Source: Mycolicibacterium poriferae (GTDB lineage: Bacteria > Actinomycetota > Actinomycetes > Mycobacteriales > Mycobacteriaceae). From it: a stretch of 64,000 nucleotides of DNA. The position numbers were made by a program, and so were the translations under genes. Location: contig NZ_AP022570.1 of NCBI RefSeq assembly GCF_010728325.1, positions 124,001 through 188,000 on the forward strand, read 5' to 3'. Under the pieces are notes generated by a model. The model searched no databases. It had not been told where the DNA came from and worked only from the letters and a program-made list of their open reading frames with translations. Below are positions 11,280 to 19,586 of the stretch, piece by piece; within the stretch, counting starts at the first letter, position 1, and each line of letters begins with the position of its first letter.

Positions 11280-11663
11280 ATGTGGAATACGTTCTGGGAC
11301 TTCCTCTGGACCACGCTGGTCATCTTCGCGTTCATCGCGTATCTGATGATCCTGTTCAACATCCTGGTCGACCTGTTCTGGCGCGACCACAAGACCTCCG
11401 GCTGGGTCAAGGCGATCTGGGTGATCTTCCTGATCGTGCTCCCCTACCTGACGGCGCTGGTCTACCTGATCGCCCGCGGCAAGGGCATGGCCGAGCGGGC
11501 CCGCGACCAGGCGATGGCGGCCAAGCGCGAGACCGACGACTACATCAAGCAGGCCGCGGGCAGGTCACCGGCTCAGGAGATCGCCGACGCCAAGAACCTG
11601 CTGGAGACCGGCACGATCTCGCAGGCCGAATTCGACACGCTGAAGGCCAAGGCGCTGAGCTGA
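11280..11663 (+). CDS. SHOCT-domain membrane protein
   Basis: The 127-residue protein has two N-terminal membrane helices (residues about 8-32 and 45-65, WVIFLIVLPYLTALVYLIARG), a PLDc_N-like arrangement, then a charged helix. It ends in a SHOCT motif (AQEIADAKNLLETGTISQAEFDTLKAKAL). SHOCT tails occur at the ends of many oligomeric membrane proteins; no catalytic residues are visible. A strong TTAAGGAG ribosome site precedes the ATG by 8 nt. The 111-bp upstream gap contains no other feature I can name. Confidence 0.75.
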   Translation: MWNTFWDFLWTTLVIFAFIAYLMILFNILVDLFWRDHKTSGWVKAIWVIFLIVLPYLTALVYLIARGKGMAERARDQAMAAKRETDDYIKQAAGRSPAQEIADAKNLLETGTISQAEFDTLKAKALS

Positions 11664-11672
11664 GAGCGGCAC

Positions 11673-12674
11673 TCAGAAGAGCGTGAACTGGTCGTCGACG
11701 GTGGTGGTGTCGGTGAACGCCTCGATGTCGGCGCCACCGACCACCGTGTCCAGCAGGTCGATGAAATCGGCGGTGCAGACCAGCGGCACACCGAGACCGG
11801 CGGCCTGATAGCCCTTGCCCTGCTCGGGGCTCGTCTCGTCACAGACGATCAGCGAGGTGTGCTGGTCGACCGTCTCGGTGTAGGCCAGGCCGGCGTGCAG
11901 GATGCGTTCGAGGACCTCCTCGTAGGTGCGGCCGTGCACCCCGGCGAGGCCGACGCGCATGCCCTGCACCAGCGGCCGTTGGGGCACGAAACGGCCCGGA
12001 TTGGCGTACGGGCACGGCCGTCGCGCCGCCACCACCTTCAACGGATGCAGCTCGTCATGGGTCACCCGGCCGTTGGGCCACGATCGGCGCGTGACCGGGT
12101 GCACCGGTAGCCACACCCTGCGTTCCCGGGCGCGGACCAGCACCGGTTTGAGTATCTGCGCCAGCACCATCGCGTCGTCGAGGGCGTCATGGGGGCGCAT
12201 CTGGCTGATTCCCCAGTGTCCCGCCAGCGTCTCCAGGCGCAGGTTGGCCAGGCCGAGATCGAGCCGTCGGGCCAACTCGACGGTGCACATCACGTTCTCG
12301 ACAGGCAGTTCGACGTCCACCAGCTCGGCCTCGGCGGCCAGAAACGAGTAGTCGAACCCGACGTTGTGGGCGACCAGCGTGCGCCCCCGCAGCACCTCGA
12401 CGAGGTCGGCCGCCACGTCACCGAAGGTCGGCTGACCGGCCAGCATCTCGGCGGTCAAGCCGTGCACATGGGTGGGACCGGGGTCGACGCCGGGGTTCAG
12501 CAGGCTGTACAGGCTCTTCTCGACGTTGCCGTCGTCGCTGAGAGCCAGTGCCGCGACGCTGACGATGCGCGCCTGACCGGGCCGGAAACCCGACGTCTCG
12601 ACGTCCACCACAGCCCAGCCGGTTCCGGGCTGGTCGGCGGGTCTTCCCCACTCGCATCCACCGGTTGAGCTCAC
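11673..12674 (-). CDS. DnaQ-like DEDDh 3'-5' exonuclease with C-terminal BRCT-like region
   Basis: The protein of 333 residues (GTG 12674) carries all DEDDh exonuclease residues: Asp24 and Glu26 in VVDVETSG, Asp108 in HNVGFD, and His162 with Asp167 in HDALDD. The C-terminal 90 residues (RVGLAGVHGRTYEEVLERIL ... TSLIVCDETS ... LVCTADFIDLL) look like a BRCT domain, as in the M. tuberculosis protein annotated DnaQ (Rv3711c) at the same position. Known DnaQ-BRCT proteins in mycobacteria are not the main proofreader, since DnaE1 has its own PHP exonuclease. It is convergent with the SHOCT gene and divergent from murT. Confidence 0.85.
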   Translation of the reverse strand: MSSTGGCEWGRPADQPGTGWAVVDVETSGFRPGQARIVSVAALALSDDGNVEKSLYSLLNPGVDPGPTHVHGLTAEMLAGQPTFGDVAADLVEVLRGRTLVAHNVGFDYSFLAAEAELVDVELPVENVMCTVELARRLDLGLANLRLETLAGHWGISQMRPHDALDDAMVLAQILKPVLVRARERRVWLPVHPVTRRSWPNGRVTHDELHPLKVVAARRPCPYANPGRFVPQRPLVQGMRVGLAGVHGRTYEEVLERILHAGLAYTETVDQHTSLIVCDETSPEQGKGYQAAGLGVPLVCTADFIDLLDTVVGGADIEAFTDTTTVDDQFTLF

Positions 12675-12751
12675 GTTTCGAGCATGGCACGCACCCCTGA
12701 CAAGGCCTGCTCCATCAGCCGCGTGTCGGCGCTTCTTCTAAACTCCCCGGA

Positions 12752-13972
12752 ATGGTCACCCCACGCGGTCGCGTCGCGCTGTCGGCCGGTGCCGCCGCGC
12801 GGTGGGCGTCGCGGGTCACCGGCCGGGGCGCCGGCGCGATGATCGGCGGGTTGGTCGCGATGACGCTGGACCCATCCATCCTGGGTCAGCTCGGCCAGGG
12901 CCGGCGCACCGTCGTCATCACCGGCACCAACGGCAAGTCCACGACCACGCGGATGACGGCCGCCGCGCTGGCCACGATGGGCGACGTCGCCACCAACGCC
13001 GAGGGCGCGAACATGGACGCTGGGCTGGTCGCCGCGCTCGCCGCGGCCCCGACGGCGTCGCTGGCCGCGCTCGAGGTCGACGAGATGCACGTCCCGCACG
13101 TGTCGCATGCGGTGTCCCCCGCGGTGCTGGTGCTGCTGAACCTGTCGCGCGACCAACTCGACCGGGTGGGCGAGATCAACCACATCGAACGCACGCTGCG
13201 CGCCGGGCTGGCCCGCCACCCCGGCGCAGTCGTCGTCGCCAACTGCGACGACGTGCTGATGACCTCGGCCGCCTACGACAGTCCCAACGTGGTGTGGGTG
13301 GCCGCCGGCGGCGGATGGGCGGGTGACTCGGTGAGCTGTCCCCGCTCCGGGGAGATCATCGTCCGCGAGCAGGCGCACTGGTATTCCACCGGGTGCGACT
13401 TCAAGCGGCCCACCCCGCACTGGTGGTTCGACGACACCCACATCCACGGCCCCGATGGCCTGTCCTTGCCGATGACGCTGACGCTGCCGGGCGCGGTGAA
13501 CCGCGGCAACGCCACCCAGGCGGTCGCCGCGGCGGTCGCCCTGGGCGCCGATCCCGCCGCCGCGGTGGCCGCCGCGTCCGCCGTCGACGAAGTCGCGGGC
13601 CGGTACCGGACGGTGCGCGTCGGCGCACACACGGCCCGGGTGCTGCTGGCCAAGAACCCCGCCGGCTGGCAGGAGGCGCTGTCGATGGTCGACCGCGACG
13701 CGGCGGGCGTGGTGATCGCGGTCAACGGCCAGGTCCCCGACGGGGAGGACCTGTCGTGGCTGTGGGACGTGCGGTTCGAGCATTTCGAGTCGACGGCGGT
13801 GGTGGCCGCCGGCGAGCGCGGCACCGACCTGGCGGTGCGGCTCGGTTACGCCGGCGTCGAGCACACCCTGGTACACGACACGATGCGGGCCATCGAGTCG
13901 TGCCCGCCCGGCCACGTCGAGGTGTTGGCCAACTACACGGCGTTCCTCCAGTTGAACCGGCGGCTGCCATGA
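12752..13972 (+). CDS. murT: Lipid II isoglutaminyl synthase, MurT subunit
   Basis: The 406-residue Mur-ligase relative has the ATP P-loop GTNGKSTT (58-65), NLSRDQLDR, a short inserted ribbon with two cysteines (SCPRSGE ... STGCDF), and a C-terminal DUF1727-type domain from about residue 310. MurT activates the alpha-carboxyl of D-glutamate in lipid II, and GatD supplies ammonia from glutamine, so iso-glutamate becomes iso-glutamine in peptidoglycan. The ATG at 12752 lies 7 nt after TAAACT (12739-12744), a leaderless promoter. It overlaps gatD by 4 bp (ATGA). Confidence 0.95.
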   Translation: MVTPRGRVALSAGAAARWASRVTGRGAGAMIGGLVAMTLDPSILGQLGQGRRTVVITGTNGKSTTTRMTAAALATMGDVATNAEGANMDAGLVAALAAAPTASLAALEVDEMHVPHVSHAVSPAVLVLLNLSRDQLDRVGEINHIERTLRAGLARHPGAVVVANCDDVLMTSAAYDSPNVVWVAAGGGWAGDSVSCPRSGEIIVREQAHWYSTGCDFKRPTPHWWFDDTHIHGPDGLSLPMTLTLPGAVNRGNATQAVAAAVALGADPAAAVAAASAVDEVAGRYRTVRVGAHTARVLLAKNPAGWQEALSMVDRDAAGVVIAVNGQVPDGEDLSWLWDVRFEHFESTAVVAAGERGTDLAVRLGYAGVEHTLVHDTMRAIESCPPGHVEVLANYTAFLQLNRRLP

Positions 13973-14685
13973 CCGAGTCGGCGGTGCGGATCGGGCTGGT
14001 GCTGCCCGACGTGATGGGCACCTACGGGGACAGCGGCAACTCGGTGGTGCTGCGGGAACGCCTGCGGCTGCGCGGAATCCCCGCCGAGATCGTGGAGATC
14101 ACCCTCGACGACCCGGTGCCTGCTGAGCTGGACCTCTACACCCTCGGCGGCGCCGAGGACTACGCCCAGCGGCTGGCCACCAAGCATCTGATCCGCTATC
14201 CGGGCCTGCAGCAAGCGGTTTCACGCGGTGCGCCGGTGCTGGCGATCTGCGCGGCGATCCAGGTGCTGGGCCACTGGTACGAGACGTCGGCCGGCGAACG
14301 CGTCGACGGGGTGGGCGTGCTGGACGTCACCACCTCCCCGCAGCCCGAGCGCACCATCGGAGAGGTGGCCGCGACGCCACTGATCGACGGACTCACCGAG
14401 CCGCTCACCGGTTTCGAGAACCACCGGGGCGGAACAATTCTCGGCACTGATGCACACCCACTCGGCGCCGTCACCAAGGGCGCGGGCAATCGTGCCGGCG
14501 ACGGCATCGACGGTGCGGTGCAGGGCAGCGTGGTAGCCACCTATCTGCACGGCTGCTGTCTGGCGCGCAACCCCGAACTCGCAGATCACCTGCTGCGCAA
14601 GGTGGTCGGTCCGCTCACGCCGTTGGAGCTACCCGAGGTCGACCAGCTGCGTCGGGAACGCCTCGCCGCACCCCGGCGGGTGTAG
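13969..14685 (+). CDS. gatD: Lipid II isoglutaminyl synthase, glutamine amidotransferase subunit GatD
   Basis: This class I glutamine amidotransferase of 238 residues has the nucleophile Cys94 in LAICAAIQVLG and the catalytic His194 in TYLHGCCLAR. LPDVMGTYGDSGN at the N terminus is typical of GatD/CobQ-like proteins (annotated CobQ2 in M. tuberculosis). It forms a complex with MurT and provides ammonia for amidation of D-Glu in lipid II. The 4-bp overlap with murT fixes the start and implies fixed stoichiometry. Confidence 0.95.
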   Translation: MTESAVRIGLVLPDVMGTYGDSGNSVVLRERLRLRGIPAEIVEITLDDPVPAELDLYTLGGAEDYAQRLATKHLIRYPGLQQAVSRGAPVLAICAAIQVLGHWYETSAGERVDGVGVLDVTTSPQPERTIGEVAATPLIDGLTEPLTGFENHRGGTILGTDAHPLGAVTKGAGNRAGDGIDGAVQGSVVATYLHGCCLARNPELADHLLRKVVGPLTPLELPEVDQLRRERLAAPRRV

Positions 14686-14692
14686 CGGCGGA

Positions 14693-15580
14693 TCAGGCCG
14701 CTGTCAGCCGGACGAACCTCTGCAGGTCGGTGACGTCGAACCGGCAGCCCCGATTCAGCAACGCCTTCTCGACCCGGTCGAGCCACTCTTTCGGCCGCTG
14801 CTCGGCGATCACCCGGATGACGATCCAGCCCAGTTCGTCGAGCATGCGCAACCGCTCGATGTCCTTGACGTATTGCCTGCGGTCCTTGCGGTGATGGTCC
14901 CCGTCGTATTCGACAGCCATCCCGTAGTCGGGCCAAGCCAAATCCAGGAACGCGACCGGCCGTGATCCGACCACCACGGGGTGTTGGGTGTGCGGCCGGG
15001 GAAAGCCACAGTCCGCCAACCAGAGTCGAATCCGGCTCTCGCGCGGCGAGGCGGCTCCGCCGTCGACGAGCGGCAGCAGTTGCCGCAGCTGGGTCAACCC
15101 GCGGGCGCGCGGTCTGCGCTCGGCCAGCTCCAGCACCTCGGCGACGTCGAACCGCTGATTCCACATCAGTGCGTCGAGGCGGGCCAAGGCCTCCGTTCGG
15201 TAGAGGTGCCGCCCGAGGTCATAGGCGGTGCGTATCCGCGTGGTGACCGGCAGGCCGGCGCGGTGAGTGGTCTCGTGATCGGCGATCTGCTCGGCGCGGG
15301 GAACGAGACCGGGCTGGGGCAGGCACTTGACGCCGGAGATCTCGACCGGCTGTTCCGCGTCCACCCATGGCGCGCCATGCAAAGCCGAGGCGGCGACGCC
15401 GGCCACGACACCCCTGCGTCCCGTGGCCAGCCAGGCCCCGATGGCGCGGTCGCGCAGTGTCACCTCCGCACCCCTGCGGACATACACGCCGCGATACAAG
15501 GTCGCGTAGGACCGCTGCAGTTCGTGGCGCGTGACCACCCCGGCCTTGACGGCTTCGCCGCCGAGGATGATTTTCCCCAT
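14693..15580 (-). CDS. DUF559-type (Vsr/endonuclease-fold) protein of unknown role
   Basis: From ATG 15580 the protein has 295 residues. The N-terminal half resembles the AbiEi-like winged-helix region of mycobacterial proteins (HELQRSYATLYRGVYVRRGAEVTLRDRAIGAWL). The C-terminal half has the DUF559 endonuclease-like core (AFLDLAWPDYGMAVEYDGDHHRKDRRQYVKDIERLRML), with an acidic-Glu-Asp pattern as in very-short-patch repair enzymes. Many near-copies occur in mycobacterial genomes, function unknown. An upstream in-frame extension to 15703 lacks conservation and was excluded. No partner toxin or antitoxin gene is adjacent. Confidence 0.7.
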   Translation of the reverse strand: MGKIILGGEAVKAGVVTRHELQRSYATLYRGVYVRRGAEVTLRDRAIGAWLATGRRGVVAGVAASALHGAPWVDAEQPVEISGVKCLPQPGLVPRAEQIADHETTHRAGLPVTTRIRTAYDLGRHLYRTEALARLDALMWNQRFDVAEVLELAERRPRARGLTQLRQLLPLVDGGAASPRESRIRLWLADCGFPRPHTQHPVVVGSRPVAFLDLAWPDYGMAVEYDGDHHRKDRRQYVKDIERLRMLDELGWIVIRVIAEQRPKEWLDRVEKALLNRGCRFDVTDLQRFVRLTAA

Positions 15581-15680
15581 GGACAGAGGGTGGCAAGCCC
15601 CACCGACAAGCCCACGAGATCCCAGTTTTGCAGGCATCGCCCGAGTGGGCCTCTGCAAAAGTCGGATCTCGTGGAATACC

Positions 15681-15805
15681 GCGGCGAGCCGCGAATCAGG
15701 CAAGCGCGGCGAGCCGCGAATCAGGCAAGCGCGGCGAGCCGCGGATCAGGCAAGCGCGGCGAGCCGCGGATCAGGCAAGCGCGGCGAGCCGCGGATCAGG
15801 CAAGC
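15681..15805. repeat. Five tandem copies of a 25-bp repeat at the recR 3' end
   Basis: Units begin at 15681, 15706, 15731, 15756 and 15781. Each contains GCGGCGAGCCGC, an inverted repeat (GCGGC/GCCGC), followed by GAATCAGG or GGATCAGG. The first two copies have A where the last three have G, so the array is not fully homogenised. The last copy overlaps the recR stop codon (15796-15798), and read on the recR strand every unit contains the same TGA. The array lies between recR and the DUF559 gene. Chains of hairpins here could serve as a transcription terminator; the copy number is likely to vary between strains. Confidence 0.9.
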
Positions 15806-16407
15806 GCGCGGCGGCCGGCCAGCGCGCGTCCCAGCGTGAGCTCGTCGGCGAACTCCAGGTCTCCGCCCATGGGTAGTCCCGACGCGATACGCGTGACGGC
15901 CAGTCCGGGAATGTCGCGCAACATCCGCACCAGGTAGGTCGCCGTGGCCTCCCCCTCGGTGTTCGGATCGGTCGCGATGATCACCTCGGCGACGTCGACA
16001 CCGTCGACACGCTCACCGAGGCGGTTGAGCAGCTCGCGGATCCGCAGCTGATCGGGTCCGACGCCCGACAGCGGATCCAGCGCCCCGCCCAGCACGTGGT
16101 AGCGCCCGCGGAACTCCCGGGTGCGTTCCACCGCCTGCACGTCCTTGGGCTCCTCGACGACGCACACCAGCGACGCGTCACGGCGCGGATCGCTGCAGAT
16201 TCGACACCGTTCCTCGTCGCTGACGTTGCCGCACACCTCGCAGAACGTCACCCCGTCGCGGATCTTGCCGAGCACCGCGGTGAGCCGGTCGATGTCAGGC
16301 GGTTCGACCGACAGCAGATGAAACGCGATCCGCTGGGCGCTCTTGGGCCCGATACCGGGCAGTTTGCCCAGCTCGTCGATCAGATCCTGGACGGGTCCTT
16401 CGAACAT
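15796..16407 (-). CDS. recR: Recombination mediator RecR
   Basis: The 203-residue protein has the full RecR layout: helix-hairpin-helix [20 protein letters not shown] (13-32), zinc ribbon with Cys56, Cys59, Cys68 and Cys71, and a TOPRIM domain from about residue 80 ([16 protein letters not shown] ... [18 protein letters not shown]). With RecF and RecO it helps load RecA on gapped DNA. It follows ybaB by 11 bp on the same strand, the usual pairing. Its 3' end is covered by a 25-bp tandem repeat. Confidence 0.97.
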   Translation of the reverse strand: MFEGPVQDLIDELGKLPGIGPKSAQRIAFHLLSVEPPDIDRLTAVLGKIRDGVTFCEVCGNVSDEERCRICSDPRRDASLVCVVEEPKDVQAVERTREFRGRYHVLGGALDPLSGVGPDQLRIRELLNRLGERVDGVDVAEVIIATDPNTEGEATATYLVRMLRDIPGLAVTRIASGLPMGGDLEFADELTLGRALAGRRALA

Positions 16408-16418
16408 CTACGGGGACG

Positions 16419-16757
16419 TCACATGCCTGGCAGGCCGAGCCCGCCCATCCCGCCGGCCAACGGTCCGAGCCGGTCGTGGGCGAGGATCGTCACCTGCTTG
16501 GCGGCGTCGCCGATCGCCCCGACGATCAGGTCCTGCAGCGTGTCGACGTCGGAGGGGTCGACGACCTTGGGATCGATGGACACGGCCACCACCTCGCCGC
16601 TGCCGCGCATGGTGACCTGGACCAGACCGCCGCCGGCCTGGCCGTGGACCTCGGCGGTGGCGAGTGCCTCCTGGGCCTCCATCAGCTGCTGCTGCACCTG
16701 CTGCGCCTGCGCGAGGAGTGCGGACATATCGGGTTGGCCCTGGCCCTCAGGTTGCAT
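16419..16757 (-). CDS. YbaB/EbfC family nucleoid-associated protein
   Basis: The 112-residue protein has the YbaB core: [56 protein letters not shown], then a helical stretch ([15 protein letters not shown]) and a flexible Gly/Leu/Pro/Met-rich tail. Family members are dimeric DNA-binding proteins, commonly encoded next to recR and dnaX. Here recR is immediately downstream and dnaX lies 4.5 kb away on the same strand. The start at 16757 keeps a short Gln/Gly-rich leader; MSALL at residue 11 is an alternative. Confidence 0.9.
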   Translation of the reverse strand: MQPEGQGQPDMSALLAQAQQVQQQLMEAQEALATAEVHGQAGGGLVQVTMRGSGEVVAVSIDPKVVDPSDVDTLQDLIVGAIGDAAKQVTILAHDRLGPLAGGMGGLGLPGM

Positions 16758-16885
16758 GGTTCATCCTCTTGGTCCTGTTGCACAGTTGCACGTTTGATTG
16801 CATAACTGTCTCGACTTGGTTGCGCTCGCCCAGAAGCGACGCTTCGGCCTTTCAGCCTAGTCTCCATGCGGGCTACCGTGGCGCG

Positions 16886-17653
16886 GTGCACGTACCAGCA
16901 ACTCTGCGTGTCGGTGCGCGGATGGCCTCGGCTCTGGCGGCCGCACTACTCGTCGCCGCGTCGACGCTGGCCAGCCCCGCGCAAGCCGCACCCACCAGCA
17001 TCGCCGGCATGATCGTCTTCCTCGATCCGGGCCACCAGGGCACCAACGACGCGGCCACGCTCAGCAGACAGGTTCCCACCGGACGTGGCGGCACGAAGGA
17101 CTGCCAGGCCAGCGGCAGCGCGACCGACGACGGCTATCCCGAGCACACCTTCAATTGGGACACCACGCTGCGGATCCGCCAGGCGCTGACCGCGCTGGGC
17201 GTGCGCACCGCGATGTCCCGCGGCGACGACAGCGGTCCGGGCCCGTGCGTCGACGAGCGGGCGGCGCTGGCCAACTCCATCCAGCCCAACGCCATCGTGT
17301 CGATCCACGCCGACGGCGGTCCGGCGACCGGCCGCGGGTTCCACGTGCTGTACTCGTCGCCGCCACTGAACCAGGCGCAGGCAGGGCCCGCGGTGCAGTT
17401 CGCGCGCACGATGCGCGACACCTTGGCCGGCTCGGGCATTCCCCCGGCGACCTACATCGGATCCTCGGGGCTGAACCCGCGTTCCGACATCGCCGGGCTC
17501 AACCTGGCCCAGTACCCGTCGATCCTCGTCGAACTCGGCAACATGAAGAACCCCGCCGACTCGGCGCTGATGAAGACACCCGAGGGGCGGCAGAAGTACG
17601 CCGAGGCGGTCGTGCGCGGCATCGCCGCGTTCCTGGCCGCCCAGCGGGGCTGA
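16886..17653 (+). CDS. Secreted N-acetylmuramoyl-L-alanine amidase (Rv3717-like, Amidase_3)
   Basis: The 255-residue protein has a signal peptide ending about residue 35 (SPAQA-A). The zinc ligands are His50 (FLDPGH), Glu86 (GYPEH) and His141 (SIHADGG), and the catalytic Glu216 is in VELGNMKN. Cys73 and Cys121 match the disulfide pair of the M. tuberculosis enzyme. It cuts the amide between N-acetylmuramic acid and L-alanine in peptidoglycan. GTG 16886 lies 6 nt after TACCGT (16874-16879), which supports this leaderless start over ATG 16922. It is divergent from ybaB. Confidence 0.92.
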   Translation: MHVPATLRVGARMASALAAALLVAASTLASPAQAAPTSIAGMIVFLDPGHQGTNDAATLSRQVPTGRGGTKDCQASGSATDDGYPEHTFNWDTTLRIRQALTALGVRTAMSRGDDSGPGPCVDERAALANSIQPNAIVSIHADGGPATGRGFHVLYSSPPLNQAQAGPAVQFARTMRDTLAGSGIPPATYIGSSGLNPRSDIAGLNLAQYPSILVELGNMKNPADSALMKTPEGRQKYAEAVVRGIAAFLAAQRG

Positions 17654-17665
17654 GCCGGACCCGGG

Positions 17666-18139
17666 TCACTCGGCGTCGACGCCGGTGCCCTCCAGGCCCA
17701 CGGTGCCCTCGACCTCACGTTTGAGGTTGCCGAGCACCTCGGCCTGGATCCGGCGCAACCCGATCGGCGCGAAGATCTTCTCGAAGAAGCCGCCGATGCC
17801 ACCCGCCCCGGTCCAGGACGTCTTCACCGTGACCGACGAGCCGGGACCGGCCGGGGCGACGGTCCAGTTGGTCACCATCGACGAGTTGGCGTCTTTCTCG
17901 ATGACGGTGCGGCCGGCGACGTCGACGGTGGCCTTCACCTGGCGGGACCGCGACTTGGTGGCCTGCAGCGTCCACTCCGCGACGGTGCCCGCTCCCTGGC
18001 CGCCCTCGAGTACCCGGTAGCCGCTGTAGTGCGAGGACAGGATCTTCGGACGCATCGCCTCGTAGTCGGCGACAGCGCCGAGCACCGTCGCCGGGTCGGC
18101 GTCGATCAAGTCCGTGCTGGTCGCGCTGACCTGTGCCAT
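17666..18139 (-). CDS. SRPBCC-fold (polyketide cyclase/lipid transport-like) protein
   Basis: From ATG 18139, which has an AAGGAG ribosome site 9 nt upstream, the protein has 157 residues. The pattern of a START/SRPBCC fold is visible: an N-terminal strand SATSTDLIDADPATVLGAVADYEAMRPKI, YRVLEGGQGAGTVAEWTL, and a long C-terminal helix LRRIQAEVLGNLKREVEG. Such proteins bind hydrophobic ligands in a central cavity. It matches the position of Rv3718c. It is convergent with the amidase and divergent from bfaA; a lipid role next to the tuberculostearate genes is possible but unproven. Confidence 0.75.
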   Translation of the reverse strand: MAQVSATSTDLIDADPATVLGAVADYEAMRPKILSSHYSGYRVLEGGQGAGTVAEWTLQATKSRSRQVKATVDVAGRTVIEKDANSSMVTNWTVAPAGPGSSVTVKTSWTGAGGIGGFFEKIFAPIGLRRIQAEVLGNLKREVEGTVGLEGTGVDAE

Positions 18140-18206
18140 CAGTGAGAACTCCTTGTCAAAGCCCGGTGCGGTCGCATCGGTTGCCACCGCGGACTAGCGT
18201 ATATGT

Positions 18207-19586
18207 GTGTCTGTTGCCCCGACCGACGCACGGGCTGCTCACGCGCTCGGCGTGCAGCGGCTCCTCGAGAGCTATCGCGCCATCCCCGCCGACGCGACGG
18301 TGCGGCTCGCCAAACCGACCTCAAACCTGTTCCGCACCCGCGCCAAGACCTCCGCGCCGGGCCTGGACACCTCCGGGTTGACCGGCGTCATCTCCGTCGA
18401 CCCCGAGCAGCGCACCGCCGACGTCGAGGGCATGTGCACCTACGAGGATCTCGTCGCCGCCACACTGCCGCACGGGCTGTCACCACTGGTGGTGCCGCAG
18501 CTCAAGACCATCACGCTCGGTGGCGCAGTCACCGGTCTGGGCATCGAGTCGGCATCGTTCCGCAACGGCCTGCCGCACGAGTCGGTGCTCGAGATGGACA
18601 TCCTCACCGGCACCGGCGAGGTGGTGCGCGCATCTGCCGACGAGAACCCCGACCTGTTCCGTTCGTTCCCCAATTCTTATGGCACGTTGGGCTATTCGGT
18701 GCGATTGAGGATCGAGCTGGAACCGGTCAAACCGTTTGTCGCGCTGCGCCATCTGCGGTTCGACTCGCTGGATGCGCTCATCGAGACCATGGACCGGATC
18801 GTCGACACCGGCGGACTGGACGGCGAGCGGGTGGATTACCTCGACGCGGTGGTGTTCAGCGCGGAGGAAAGCTATCTGTGCCTGGGTGCGCAGACCGCGA
18901 CGCCCGGCCCCGTCAGTGACTACACCGGCGCCCACATCTACTACCGGTCCATCCAGCACGCCACAGGCGAGAAGCATGACCGGCTCACCATTCACGACTA
19001 TCTGTGGCGCTGGGACACCGACTGGTTCTGGTGCTCAAGGGCGTTCGGTGCGCAGAACCCGCGGATCCGCCGCTGGTGGCCGCGCCGGTTCCGGCGGAGC
19101 AGCTTCTACTGGAAGCTGATCGGCTACGACCAGCGCTTCGACATTGCCGATCGGATCGAGAAACGAAACGGCAGGCCGCCTCGCGAACGGGTGGTCCAGG
19201 ACGTCGAGGTGCCCATCGAGCGCACCGTGGAGTTCCTGAGGTGGTTCCTCGAGACCGTGCCGATCGAGCCGATCTGGCTGTGCCCGTTGCGGCTTCGTGA
19301 CGATCGCAGCTGGCCGCTGTACCCGATCCGGCCTCACCAGACCTACGTCAATGTCGGATTCTGGTCCTCGGTGCCTATCGGGCCGGAACCCGGGTACACC
19401 AACAAGATGATCGAACGCAAGGTCAGCGACCTCGACGGCCACAAGTCGCTGTATTCCGACGCGTTCTATGCCGCCGACGAGTTCGCCGCTCTCTACGGTG
19501 GTGAGACCTACGCGACGGTGAAGAAGGCCTACGACCCGGATTCTCGGTTTCTCGATCTGTACGCGAAGGCGGTGCGAAGACAATGA
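18207..19586 (+). CDS. bfaA: FAD-binding oxidoreductase of tuberculostearic acid synthesis (BfaA/TmsA-like)
   Basis: The 459-residue FAD_binding_4-type protein (VISVDPEQRTADVEGMCTYEDLVAATLPHGLSPLVVPQLKTITLGGAVTGLGIES) is at the position of Rv3719. In mycobacteria this protein is reported to reduce the 10-methylene fatty acid intermediate to 10-methylstearate (tuberculostearate) using NADPH and flavin. The GTG start at 18207 lies 6 nt after TAGCGT (18195-18200), a leaderless promoter. Its stop overlaps bfaB by 4 bp, so oxidoreductase and methyltransferase are made together. Confidence 0.88.
   Translation: MSVAPTDARAAHALGVQRLLESYRAIPADATVRLAKPTSNLFRTRAKTSAPGLDTSGLTGVISVDPEQRTADVEGMCTYEDLVAATLPHGLSPLVVPQLKTITLGGAVTGLGIESASFRNGLPHESVLEMDILTGTGEVVRASADENPDLFRSFPNSYGTLGYSVRLRIELEPVKPFVALRHLRFDSLDALIETMDRIVDTGGLDGERVDYLDAVVFSAEESYLCLGAQTATPGPVSDYTGAHIYYRSIQHATGEKHDRLTIHDYLWRWDTDWFWCSRAFGAQNPRIRRWWPRRFRRSSFYWKLIGYDQRFDIADRIEKRNGRPPRERVVQDVEVPIERTVEFLRWFLETVPIEPIWLCPLRLRDDRSWPLYPIRPHQTYVNVGFWSSVPIGPEPGYTNKMIERKVSDLDGHKSLYSDAFYAADEFAALYGGETYATVKKAYDPDSRFLDLYAKAVRRQ

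Noticed and set aside
15681..15805. Possible CRISPR array
   Set aside because: The 25-bp units are directly adjacent with no unique spacers and no cas genes; it is a simple tandem repeat.
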